A stretch of DNA of 64,000 bases from JABDBE01 sp963832245 (lineage in GTDB: Bacteria; Acidobacteriota; Terriglobia; Terriglobales; Acidobacteriaceae): assembly GCA_963832245.1 (NCBI GenBank), contig CAWHTG010000004.1, forward strand, positions 2,914,001 through 2,978,000. Reading direction: 5' to 3'. Shown here piece by piece: positions 8,229 through 16,701 of this stretch. Each line of letters opens with the position of its first letter. The first letter of the stretch is position 1. The notes under the pieces were generated by a model. That model searched no databases. It saw only the letters and a list, made by a program, of their open reading frames with translations, and was not told where the DNA came from. The translations under genes and the position numbers were made by a program.

Positions 8229-8510
8229 ATGACGTCTGCAACGGCCACGCGGGGGGAGCGTTTGGACGCTCGTGTCACGCGAGAAGAGAAGGAAATGATC
8301 GAGACCGCCGCCAGCTTAAGCGGCACTTCCGCTTCAGATTTTATTCGAATGGCAACGAGACAGGCCGCCCTGAACACTATCCGTGAGCACGAAGTCCTAA
8401 CACTGAACCAAGAGGCGAAACGAGTGTTTGTAGAGGCACTCCTGAATCCGCCCAGGCCAAACCAGAAGGCGATTGCGGCCGCACAGAGATTCAAAGAGGA
8501 GATCGCGTAG
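8229..8510 (+). CDS. DUF1778 (TacA-like) antitoxin
   Basis: A 93-residue protein from ATG 8229 (ribosome site GAGGTGG). The N-terminal ribbon-helix-helix segment is RLDARVTREEKEMIETAASLSGTSASDFIR, and the C-terminal toxin-binding tail ends RFKEEIA. It is immediately followed by a GNAT toxin gene with no intergenic space. The antitoxin should bind the operator upstream and neutralise the acetyltransferase. Confidence 0.92.
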   Translation: MTSATATRGERLDARVTREEKEMIETAASLSGTSASDFIRMATRQAALNTIREHEVLTLNQEAKRVFVEALLNPPRPNQKAIAAAQRFKEEIA

Positions 8511-9062
8511 TTGGCAGATCATCCCGTCCAGGAAAAACCCAGACTTCGATTCGAGCCGCTCGATATGAAAAAACATGATCGAGCGGCTTTTTCGTGCGAG
8601 CAGGAGTCGCTTGACAGATATCTGAAGGAGCACGCGACTCAGGAAGTCAAGAAGCGAGTTGCTGCCGTTTATGTCTTGACTCCTGACGGCAAGACGATCG
8701 CGGGATATTACACGCTTTCGCAGTACGCGATCGAGGCCGGTGAGTTGCCTGCTGAATTGGTTCAACAGTTGCACCTTCCCAAGTACGATAAACTGCCCGC
8801 GACGTTGCTCGGACGATTGGCGAGAAGCAAGCAGTTCAAGGGGAGTGGTCTTGGGGAACTCCTGCTCATGGGGGCCCTGAAAAGAGCGCTGGAGCACAGC
8901 AGGAACATCGCCTCTATCTCCGTGGTGGTGGACGCCATCGACGAAAACGCGCGCGCCTTCTACAGACGCTACGGCTTCATCGATATTCCGAACCACGCGA
9001 ATCGGCTCTTCATGCCAATGAAGACGGTGGCGCAGCTTTTTCCTGATATTGGTACAGAGTAA
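8511..9062 (+). CDS. GNAT acetyltransferase toxin (TacT-like)
   Basis: A 183-residue GNAT domain starting at TTG 8511, directly after the antitoxin stop. Family marks are the F.C...LD.YL opening (FSCEQESLDRYLKEHA), the acetyl-CoA loop region LGRLARSKQFKGSGLGELLLMGALKRAL, and YRRYGFIDIP near the end. TacT-type toxins acetylate the amino group of charged tRNAs and stop translation. The module looks intact. Confidence 0.92.
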   Translation: MADHPVQEKPRLRFEPLDMKKHDRAAFSCEQESLDRYLKEHATQEVKKRVAAVYVLTPDGKTIAGYYTLSQYAIEAGELPAELVQQLHLPKYDKLPATLLGRLARSKQFKGSGLGELLLMGALKRALEHSRNIASISVVVDAIDENARAFYRRYGFIDIPNHANRLFMPMKTVAQLFPDIGTE

Positions 9063-9143
9063 CTTCTCTATGCAAGCCAAAGCCCGCTGAACATGCCAGT
9101 TAAAAAATAGAGCGGCGTGCAACTTCCTTCCTGCTCACCTACC

Positions 9144-10172
9144 TTACCTGGCGATCACAACGGTAGTGCAGGAACTGCTCAGCTTGGGCAAATCGCGACT
9201 TGCGGCCATGCGGATGTCGAGTCGTGGACGCTCGCCGCGAACGATCGGACAATAATAGTCAGGCTCCGACAGTGCGCCCTGGAGGCGTCGTCGTCCAGCA
9301 CAGCCACCGTGACATGTGACCCGGAACTCGCAAGGCTGGCACGCGTCGGGAAGCGCGCGCGCTTGTTCAAACGGCACCGAGTCTAGAATGTCGAGGCCCA
9401 TCGAGATCAAATCCGACAACGGCTCCCCCAATCCTGGCCAATAAACACAGGGTTGTGTCGTGGCTCGGGGCGTAACTCGCACAGTGCTGACGCCACATCC
9501 TCCTTGAAGTGGCGGAAGGCCAGCCATCGCTCGAACCAGCGGCTCGCCAATGGCGATGACGTCGGTCTCCACAAAGAGACGACGGAACCCCTCCCAGTAC
9601 TCTTCATAAGACAACGCATAGATATCGGATCGCACCGCCTGATAGACGTTGATTCGTAGCGGAGCGCCGAACCGTTTGGCCACTCGTGCAACATCCGACA
9701 GACGCAAGTAGTTCGCCTTCATCATGACCGCGATGATCGTTACTGGCACGCCCAGTCTTACGCAACGTTCTGCTTGCTGGTGGATCAGCCCCCAATTGCC
9801 GTTTCCGCGCTGTGCATCCTGTTCCGCTTGCGTCGGGTAATCGAGAGAAAACTCGATATCGTGAAAGGCGCACAATTCGTCGTCTTCCAAAACAGCAACA
9901 CTGTGGCCGTTGGACGTGATGGTGAGCTTTATAGGCTGCGTTCGCAGGTAAGCCAGGATTGCCTTAAAGTCTGGATGCATCCCATTCTCGCCCGTGCCCA
10001 GATTCACTGAACCGATAGGAAGGCGTTCCATGACTGACTTCACTTGTTGCAGGGAGAGGCGGTCTGTGCGCGCCGGATCCCGGTAACAGAAGGCACAGGA
10101 GAGATTACACTCGTTGGTGAGTCCGAGCCCGAGCGAAATTGCGGCAGAACTCGCCTCCCCGCCGGTATTCAT
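9144..10172 (-). CDS. Radical SAM protein with SPASM-like C-terminus
   Basis: 342 residues from ATG 10172 with GGAG upstream. The radical SAM cluster motif CNLSCAFC is at residues 22-29. The C-terminal region contains further cysteines (GGCGVSTVRV, QPCVYW, CQPCEFRVTCHGGCAGR) that look like a SPASM auxiliary iron-sulfur domain. It follows a methyltransferase gene by 20 bases. SPASM proteins commonly modify peptides or cofactors. No obvious precursor peptide gene is seen next to the pair, so the substrate is unknown. Confidence 0.88.
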   Translation of the reverse strand: MNTGGEASSAAISLGLGLTNECNLSCAFCYRDPARTDRLSLQQVKSVMERLPIGSVNLGTGENGMHPDFKAILAYLRTQPIKLTITSNGHSVAVLEDDELCAFHDIEFSLDYPTQAEQDAQRGNGNWGLIHQQAERCVRLGVPVTIIAVMMKANYLRLSDVARVAKRFGAPLRINVYQAVRSDIYALSYEEYWEGFRRLFVETDVIAIGEPLVRAMAGLPPLQGGCGVSTVRVTPRATTQPCVYWPGLGEPLSDLISMGLDILDSVPFEQARALPDACQPCEFRVTCHGGCAGRRRLQGALSEPDYYCPIVRGERPRLDIRMAASRDLPKLSSSCTTVVIAR

Positions 10173-10192
10173 GGACTATTCTCCATTAGACA

Positions 10193-10993
10193 TCAAGGCA
10201 GACGTGCCAAGCATTGTGAATAGCGCGCGACTGCAGCATACTCTGGCCGGCTCCCCAGTTTGCGCTCCAGCTCAAAAATCCGCTCATACTCGGCGCTGCG
10301 AGAAATTTGCGACGGCAAGTAGTCCGCAAGGACGCGTACACCCCGCTCGGCAATCACCGCTAGCGACGCCGCTTTCAGCATGGCTTTAAGGCTATCCGGC
10401 GTAAACAGTCGTACCCGGCCTCCGTACAAAGACTCTTGTCCCCATTCAGCGGTGAGGTTATTTTCCGCATTCGCCAAATCGCCGGCTTGGATGGCAGCCT
10501 TGAATACTTCTCCGGCCCGGTTTCGCACAAGGACTGACAGTATCGTTGATGAATCCCGCAAAGCGCGAGCCGCGGCGCACAACACAGCAATCGGATCGTC
10601 GAGATATTCCAGAACGTTGTGGCACAGAATTACATCGAACGAGGCAACGCGAAATAAACTTGTCAGTTGGGAAGCATCGCCGTGTTGCAGTGCGATCTTC
10701 TCCGTAACCCTTGCCTGCCGTGCGGCGCGTTGCGCGATATCCAACATCGCGGGAGAAGAATCCAGCAGCGTGACGTGAATGCCAAGCCGCGCCAGCCGAA
10801 CTGCCGTCGCTCCTGTGCCGCAACCCACATCTAGCGCACGCAACGACCCGTTGGCCCGAAGCGGAATAAACTCCTGCAGATTGTCAAAGCTCAAGTCGGA
10901 GCGCAACCGGCCTTCGGGCGTCTCGAGGTAAGCAGCATACTTGTCCGCACCGTTCTGGAAGCGTTCGCTGCCGGCATTGGCGGTCATTTTCAT
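10193..10993 (-). CDS. Class I SAM-dependent methyltransferase
   Basis: 266 residues. The nucleotide-binding motif LDVGCGTGATAVRLA is at about 54-68, then the acidic strand HVTLLDSSPAML, and motif FDVILCHNVLEYLDDP. It is upstream of and probably co-transcribed with the radical SAM protein. The general shape is like CmoM or UbiG methyltransferases, but the C-terminal part (SQISRSAEYERIFELERKLG) is also CmoM-like and is the best hint of subfamily. Substrate not determined. Confidence 0.88.
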   Translation of the reverse strand: MKMTANAGSERFQNGADKYAAYLETPEGRLRSDLSFDNLQEFIPLRANGSLRALDVGCGTGATAVRLARLGIHVTLLDSSPAMLDIAQRAARQARVTEKIALQHGDASQLTSLFRVASFDVILCHNVLEYLDDPIAVLCAAARALRDSSTILSVLVRNRAGEVFKAAIQAGDLANAENNLTAEWGQESLYGGRVRLFTPDSLKAMLKAASLAVIAERGVRVLADYLPSQISRSAEYERIFELERKLGSRPEYAAVARYSQCLARLP

Positions 10994-11264
10994 GCAACAT
11001 TCAGGCGAAGTCGTTCGCCAACAAATCGGTGGCGAGAACCAGGGCGTAGATCAAAAGAATAACACTGGGGGGTTTGTCGGTACCGATCGCGTGAAACTTC
11101 CTACAAGCCGACTTCTGGCCTGGAATGGCGTCTTAGTCCGCTCGTCATGCTTGTATCGTCCACGTAGAATGTCTTTTCTGCAGAGACCTCTGAAACCGGC
11201 TGACGTTCGCCCATCCAGAAGATCGTGGACCTCAATGCAGATTGAAACGCGAATCCCCACGCGA

Positions 11265-12716
11265 TCAGCTTCCTACGTGCGCATCGAAGACACCAGTCTC
11301 GACTTCGCCATGCCGCTTAACCTGTACAAACAAGCGGTAGTCGCCAGGTTGGGGAAAGCCGTAGGGAAATGAAACTTCGTCAGTAAGCGCATGCATGGAG
11401 CTGTGGCTCATAGGCAATCCTGAATCCTTCTGCGCAATCATCAGTGACGCCATCGGCACCGATCCGGCGGGATGGATGTGTGCAAATACAGAAAAATCTG
11501 ATCTCACGAATTCTGCATGACCTGCCATGCCCATGTAAGGCTCAAGATCGTTAGCCGGCTTATGCTCGGCGTTTTCAATGCGGAAGCGCAACCAGGAAAC
11601 CTGACCGGCTTTCAAGACCGCTCCATCCTGCTCCCAAATCATGCGACCACCATCCGCGAGTGGCGAGACGTTCGTCGTGCTGCCAGAGGGCCGCTCGGGT
11701 GATGCATCCACGCCTGAATCGTCTCCGGAGAACGGTTCCCCTTTCACGTCGGGTAAGTCGATTTCGCTGACCATGGTTTCCGGGAACCCGGTGCCACGAA
11801 CGATGTCGGCGAAAATCTTGTATTTCCCTGACGGAATTGCAGGCAGCTTCAGAGTGAACGATCCGTCGCTCGCTTGCTGCGGATGTAAATGATAAAAGCG
11901 GTCCATCGCGGGGACTCGCAGGAGGAATGTGTGCATCAGGTGCCCGTGATCCGGAATCAAGGTCATCGACCATTGATCCTTGCGGATTTTGTGCCAGGAA
12001 TCTTCATCGATCCGCAAAGTGAGCCGGTCGGCGCCGTCGAAGGAAACCCTGAGAGGCGGAGCGCTATAAAGCATGGTTTGCTTCAGATCAGCGGCCTGCG
12101 CATTCCACCACCAGTTTCCCAATGCCAGAATGGTGACAACCATAGCACCGGCAACGGCCATTGCGATTCGTCCAAGACGTCTGTTCTCTGGTGAAGGAAT
12201 GGCGACGGCCCCGAGCCCGCCCTCACGTGCCGCGGCGCCGGCGATTGAGACAATTCCAATGGAGAGAAACAGCATGAGCCCGAACAACACGGTGCCCAGC
12301 GCTTTTTGCATGGGCAAGGTTCGTCGTGCAAACGCAGGCACAGGAACCGCCAGCCTGCCGATTCCTTGTGGCCCGGAAACCTCAACACGAACTTCCCACG
12401 AGCCCGATTCCATCAGCCAAACCTTACCGGTGAACCATTGCGGATCGGATGCGGGTTGCATCAAGTCGGGGTTTGGGGGCAGACCTTGATCTTTACCATT
12501 TATATAGACAGGGGTGATGCCGATGCTGTTCACGGTGCCGGATGTAACGCGAACTTGCACCTGGGCTACGCCGGGAACCATGGCCGGCGGATTCACTGTG
12601 ACTAATAAGTGATACGGGCCGGCATCGCCCTCGAGGTAAACATCTGGGCTTCCCACGTGTCCGATGGCGGGGGAGCTCACCATTACGATCAGAACAGCCA
12701 GTTCATAGACTCGCAT
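11265..12716 (-). CDS. Membrane-anchored envelope protein with His-containing C-terminal domain
   Basis: About 484 residues from ATG 12716, eight bases after GAGGAGGA. It has a signal peptide (VYELAVLIVMVSSPAIGH), an extracytoplasmic beta domain (GPYHLLVTVNPPAMVPG), two central membrane helices (GTVLFGLMLFLSIGIVSIAGAA and IAMAVAGAMVVTILALG), then a long outer domain with histidine motifs HGHLMHTFL, YHLHPQ and FAHIHPAGSVPMASLM. These His/Met groups suggest metal (copper?) binding. It is the last gene of a four-gene operon. Family not recognised. Confidence 0.75.
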   Translation of the reverse strand: MRVYELAVLIVMVSSPAIGHVGSPDVYLEGDAGPYHLLVTVNPPAMVPGVAQVQVRVTSGTVNSIGITPVYINGKDQGLPPNPDLMQPASDPQWFTGKVWLMESGSWEVRVEVSGPQGIGRLAVPVPAFARRTLPMQKALGTVLFGLMLFLSIGIVSIAGAAAREGGLGAVAIPSPENRRLGRIAMAVAGAMVVTILALGNWWWNAQAADLKQTMLYSAPPLRVSFDGADRLTLRIDEDSWHKIRKDQWSMTLIPDHGHLMHTFLLRVPAMDRFYHLHPQQASDGSFTLKLPAIPSGKYKIFADIVRGTGFPETMVSEIDLPDVKGEPFSGDDSGVDASPERPSGSTTNVSPLADGGRMIWEQDGAVLKAGQVSWLRFRIENAEHKPANDLEPYMGMAGHAEFVRSDFSVFAHIHPAGSVPMASLMIAQKDSGLPMSHSSMHALTDEVSFPYGFPQPGDYRLFVQVKRHGEVETGVFDAHVGS

Positions 12717-12780
12717 ACAATCCTCCTCGAAACGGGAACGCGGAGCACGACGCCGGAGCAAAAATCCCAGGATGCGATCG

Positions 12781-13989
12781 TTAACGGCGAATACGACGCA
12801 TCCAATCGCCCCAGAGCATTCCAATGCGCGCTGAAAGTACGGTCGCAGCCAGCGCGATGAGCATCCCCACCCAGAATTCAATTCGCGTCTTTTCGTAAGA
12901 CTGCAACTCCCACGCCAAGTGATACTGAGAAGGTGGAGCGTTGTAGCCGAATTCGTTCATGGCGAAAACCCGGTTGCGCGCGTGGGGCGACATCATGAAG
13001 TAGGCAAATGGCCAGTTCAAGGCCAGATTCGCAGCCATGAAGCCGATGCCGCCGACCACCGCTTTCCATGTATCACCTCGATCGGGAAAGCGGTCGAGAA
13101 CCAAATCCAGGGCGATGGCTCCGGGAAGCAGCAGCACAGGAAATCCGAGCGGCACCATGTGCGTGATCGGAGTGAACACGGGTCCCAGCTTCGCCTGTGC
13201 GGGAAATAAGGGGAATATCCAATTGCCGGCGAGCCACAAGCCGGTGTAGGTCGAGGCAACAGTAGTGGCAGCCCAACGGCGTCCTGAAGTGCGAGCGATT
13301 CCGACCAGCACTACCGGTGCGATCATCCCGAGCACACGATAGTAAATCGCGCTGTGCATCAGAGTTTGATCGCCGATGTATTCGTAGCCCAGCATCAGCA
13401 GCAGACACAGAAGCAGTGATCCGTTGTACAACAGGATCCGATTAAGCCTGTCTCGGCTCTCTCCTAACGACAGATTCATTCGTCCGGCCGTCAGGATCAG
13501 GCCGCCCAGCCCCATGACGAAGATTCCTGCCAGCAACACCACGTGGGGCGGGCTGAGAATTGCTACATCCAAGCCGTAGGAGTCGTGCCACCAGTTGTCG
13601 AAGGGCGCGGAGGTGAGCATGCAAAACCCGCCCCATGCGGCAATGAACGCGCCCAGCGGGCCGCGCAAGCCCCAAATCTTCACGGATATCTCTTGGCTTG
13701 CAGTGTCACCTGCGAAAGTGGTGTGCAGAATCATATAGGCGCAGGAAAGCCCGGTAAGCACAGCGCCAAACTGAATAGCCAAGTGGGCGGGCGTCCAAAA
13801 TGTGTCCCGGCCGATTCCGATATGCCAGGAGATGTCCCAGTAAAGGCCGACAGTGGTAGACGTCAGTGCCAGAGCGGCCGACCACACGTACCAAGGCACG
13901 GTAGTCAATTGGATTGAAGACGATTCTCTCACTGCTACGGGACTTTCTCCTGTAGAACTTGGGAATGTGATGGTTATGCTGTCTGCCAT
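12781..13989 (-). CDS. Polytopic membrane protein of unknown function (WDISWH motif)
   Basis: About 402 residues from ATG 13989 with GAGGTG upstream. Roughly ten hydrophobic helices. A striking segment near helix 1 reads YWDISWHIGIGRDTFWTPAHL, and later DNWWHDSYGLDVAILSPPHVV; both place His and Trp at membrane edges, as in heme or copper proteins. The gene lies between a DoxX gene and the His-containing envelope gene on the same strand. No characterised family assigned. Confidence 0.75.
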   Translation of the reverse strand: MADSITITFPSSTGESPVAVRESSSIQLTTVPWYVWSAALALTSTTVGLYWDISWHIGIGRDTFWTPAHLAIQFGAVLTGLSCAYMILHTTFAGDTASQEISVKIWGLRGPLGAFIAAWGGFCMLTSAPFDNWWHDSYGLDVAILSPPHVVLLAGIFVMGLGGLILTAGRMNLSLGESRDRLNRILLYNGSLLLCLLLMLGYEYIGDQTLMHSAIYYRVLGMIAPVVLVGIARTSGRRWAATTVASTYTGLWLAGNWIFPLFPAQAKLGPVFTPITHMVPLGFPVLLLPGAIALDLVLDRFPDRGDTWKAVVGGIGFMAANLALNWPFAYFMMSPHARNRVFAMNEFGYNAPPSQYHLAWELQSYEKTRIEFWVGMLIALAATVLSARIGMLWGDWMRRIRR

Positions 13990-14008
13990 TGAGTCACCTC
14001 CGAAAAAA

Positions 14009-14476
14009 TTAGAAATCGCTTTCTGCTCGGTGCGACGCAAGCAAGAGTGCTGCTGCGGAAGCGGAGAACACCGAGTAATCCAACGGAGACTTGATTCCGA
14101 AAGAAATTGCCATAGCTGTACCGAACAGAAAAAGCAGGGTGGCCGCAGCGACCGCCACCCAGCGGGGCCAGATGCCGATGATCAGCGCCACGCCGAGCGA
14201 CAGCTCGAGAGCGGTAGCTGCCCAGGCAAGGAATGGGATGACGGACGGCGGCATGAAGGAATTAACCTGGGCGGTGTACTGTTTGAAGTTGGCAAAGTTG
14301 CCCCAGCCGCCATACTTACCCCACAGGCCGAAGCGGTCGGCAACCGCAGACAAGAATGCGGCACCAAGCGCCCACCGAGTGTAAAGAATTGCTGCTCGTT
14401 GCAGAGTCACTCTATGCATACCTCTCTTGACCGGGGGAGGAATGGTATTTGCTGCACCCGACCGAGCATTGTCCAT
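14009..14476 (-). CDS. DoxX family membrane protein
   Basis: About 156 residues. ATG 14476 is eight bases from AGGAGGT and is preferred over the GTG at 14482. Four hydrophobic segments fit DoxX: AAILYTRWALGAAFLSAVADRFGLWG, FLAWAATALELSLGVALIIG, WVAVAAATLLFLFGTAMAI and the final SASAAALLLASH. The 5' end overlaps the cupin gene by about 65 bases. Second DoxX gene of the window. Confidence 0.85.
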   Translation of the reverse strand: MDNARSGAANTIPPPVKRGMHRVTLQRAAILYTRWALGAAFLSAVADRFGLWGKYGGWGNFANFKQYTAQVNSFMPPSVIPFLAWAATALELSLGVALIIGIWPRWVAVAAATLLFLFGTAMAISFGIKSPLDYSVFSASAAALLLASHRAESDF

Positions 14477-14948
14477 GATCACTTACCTCCTGCGCCACTG
14501 GTTTCCGGCGGCGCACGCTAAGTGGCGTGTCGTGGTCGCAAACAAAGGATGCCAGGAACTTCACTGGTGCCTTGGCACTCGCATTGGCCGAGATCAGGTG
14601 AACGCCGTTGGGGGCCTCGTAGAAACTCTCGCCGGTTTTGTAGATGGCTTCCGCTTCTCCCTGTACCTGCGTCCGCAGCGCTCCTTCAATAACGTATCCG
14701 ACGACCGCACAAGGATGACTATGCGGCGGGGATGATTCGCCAGGTCCGTAGGTGATCTCAAGCATAGTTAGGTTCAAGTGGCCGCCATCCAACTGTGGCA
14801 ACGGATGGGAGAAGGCGATCCGAGTTTGCCCGGCGGCGTTGTCTGTAGGGCTGTCGCTCGGGACCTGCGCGGCGATAGTGTGGCATGGCAAAATGGCGGC
14901 ATACAAAATTGCTGCGGCAAAGCTGGCACAGGTTCTAAACGGCGTCAC
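14412..14948 (-). CDS. Exported cupin-domain protein
   Basis: 178 residues from GTG 14948, with AGGAGC upstream. Signal peptide (FAAAILYAAILPCHTIAA), then a small cupin: LEITYGPGESSPPHSHPCAVVGYVIEGALRTQV gives the metal-binding H-x-H and the second motif follows at GVHLISANAS. The last 22 or so residues lie over the start of the doxX gene and look unlike a cupin tail, so the natural stop may have been lost. First gene of the four-gene operon. Confidence 0.82.
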   Translation of the reverse strand: MTPFRTCASFAAAILYAAILPCHTIAAQVPSDSPTDNAAGQTRIAFSHPLPQLDGGHLNLTMLEITYGPGESSPPHSHPCAVVGYVIEGALRTQVQGEAEAIYKTGESFYEAPNGVHLISANASAKAPVKFLASFVCDHDTPLSVRRRKPVAQEVSDHGQCSVGCSKYHSSPGQERYA

Positions 14949-15187
14949 GGCTAGCTCCTTCGTGCATTCAAATTAGTTGATTTCATTCTTTTCCTTGGCA
15001 GATCCCCTGCATCTTCTTTGAAAGACGAGAACCCGCGCGCTGTGATTTCAAACATCGTCGCAACTCACTTACTGAGACTAATCCCGGTGGAGGCGGCTGG
15101 CTACAATCAGTCTGCAGGTTGCCTGAAGAGTGAGGTGAGCCGTGGCATCTGTGCGACTAAACGAAGAACGCGACGTGTCACCATCGG

Positions 15188-16492
15188 CTAAGTTCCACCC
15201 AACGTCGCCGGATTCCGGCGCAGCGGCTCCCACTGCAGGTAAGTCAGGCAACGCCACAACCATTCCAGCGGACCAAACAAGAAATGCCGCAGCCAAATCG
15301 GCGAGACAATCAGTTGCAACGCCCAAATCGCTACCACGATGGCAAATTGCCACACCCGCTCCACTTTTCCGAAGAGGGCAAAACCGTGTCCGTAGAAGAT
15401 GGTGGTACAGATGATCGTGTGCATGATGTAGTTGGTGAAGGCCATGCGGCCGACCTCCGCCAGCCGACGCGTGAGTGAAAGCAGCGCCGCAGTTCTGGAC
15501 GCCAGCATGATTGCGCCAACCCAGCCGAGGCTCACCAGGAGACTGGCCCAATAGTTGAATTGGGCGCCCTGGAAGAAAGAGTAACGAAAATCCCAGCCGG
15601 CTGCGAAATCGCGATGCGTGCCATAAAGCGTGATCGGAATCCCGTAACACAAGGCAACCGCAATCATCGTCCAATACAGTGACGCTGGCTGCCTGGCGCT
15701 GAAAACACCCAGCTTGAAAAGTGCCATGCCGGCTAGCATCAGTCCCGTCACTCTCCAGAATGTGAATGCCACGAAGAAGATAGTTTCCATCTGTACTGAG
15801 TCCGGCACGCGAAACTTCATCTGCGCGGTCCAGTTGCCTTGGTACGCTCTGATTTCGTTCGCCGCTTGCGAAGCGGTGGGCATCCATAACTGTTCGCGTG
15901 CGATCTGCACCTGCGCCGGAGACCAGTGTCGCGACCATGCGGCATACGACGCTAAAGAGCCGGAGGCGACCGCTACAGTCAGCAAACCCAGCACGAGAAG
16001 TGTGCGCGCTCGGAGCTTGCGGAAAAGATAAACCAACAAACCGCACATTCCGTAGGCGACTAGAATGTCTCCGCTCCAGAGCAAATACGCGTGTGCCAGG
16101 CCGAACAGAATCAGCCATCCCATGCGGCGGTAATGCAGTGCCGCCGAGGGTTTGCCACTGGCTTCAATTCGGCTGGTCATCAAGAGAATCCCGGCGCCAA
16201 ACAGCATGGAGAAGATCGTCATGAACTTCTGATCTGCGAGAACATGGCACAACAACCACACCCAATAGTTCACTCCCCTCAGATCTCCGTAGGCAGTCGG
16301 GTTCTCATAAGCGGCACTGATCATGCAGAAGTACTGGATGTTCATGGGTAAAATGCCGAGCAGCGCAAACCCACGCAGCACATCAATGCTGACAATGCGT
16401 TCCTTCTCGGCCACGGGCTGAGGCATTTTGGAAATTTGCCGTGGGTTCGTTCGATTGGGCCGTAGCTCTTTCAAAACAGAAATGTTGGACAT
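15188..16492 (-). CDS. DUF418 family membrane protein
   Basis: About 434 residues from ATG 16492 (MSNISVLKEL); ATG at MPQPVAEKER is an alternative and the frame is open further upstream. Typical DUF418 features: IVSIDVLRGFALLGILPMNIQ at the front, KFMTIFSMLFGAGILL, and the C-terminal EVGRMAFTNYIMHTIICTTIFYG with GPLEWLWRCLTY. Ten or more membrane helices. It is divergent from a LytS/LytTR pair, which may control it. Related to acyltransferase-like or transport membrane proteins of unknown substrate. Confidence 0.88.
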   Translation of the reverse strand: MSNISVLKELRPNRTNPRQISKMPQPVAEKERIVSIDVLRGFALLGILPMNIQYFCMISAAYENPTAYGDLRGVNYWVWLLCHVLADQKFMTIFSMLFGAGILLMTSRIEASGKPSAALHYRRMGWLILFGLAHAYLLWSGDILVAYGMCGLLVYLFRKLRARTLLVLGLLTVAVASGSLASYAAWSRHWSPAQVQIAREQLWMPTASQAANEIRAYQGNWTAQMKFRVPDSVQMETIFFVAFTFWRVTGLMLAGMALFKLGVFSARQPASLYWTMIAVALCYGIPITLYGTHRDFAAGWDFRYSFFQGAQFNYWASLLVSLGWVGAIMLASRTAALLSLTRRLAEVGRMAFTNYIMHTIICTTIFYGHGFALFGKVERVWQFAIVVAIWALQLIVSPIWLRHFLFGPLEWLWRCLTYLQWEPLRRNPATLGGT

Positions 16493-16701
16493 GGGGCTGC
16501 CCGAAAAATACCTAACTGTGTCTCGCGCTGACTCGGCCATTCTTGCGGCAACTCCTCTCATCGGTCTGGCTCCAATTGAAAGCAAACTACCGCAGATTGG
16601 GCCCTGCTGTTTGGCCTTCTCCGCGGGCCGCATGAGCTATGCGACGAACTGCCGGTTTGGGGCGACAGACCGAGGCTGGGCAGGAGCGCTCCTGCGCTAG
16701 A

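Noticed and set aside
10994..11264. Precursor peptide for the radical SAM protein
   Set aside because: Only a 15-codon frame (MTSGLRRHS...) was found; no leader/core pattern or ribosome site.
15078..16118. 346-codon minus-strand frame over the DUF418 gene
   Set aside because: Overlaps the DUF418 protein in another frame; the DUF418 frame has all family motifs.
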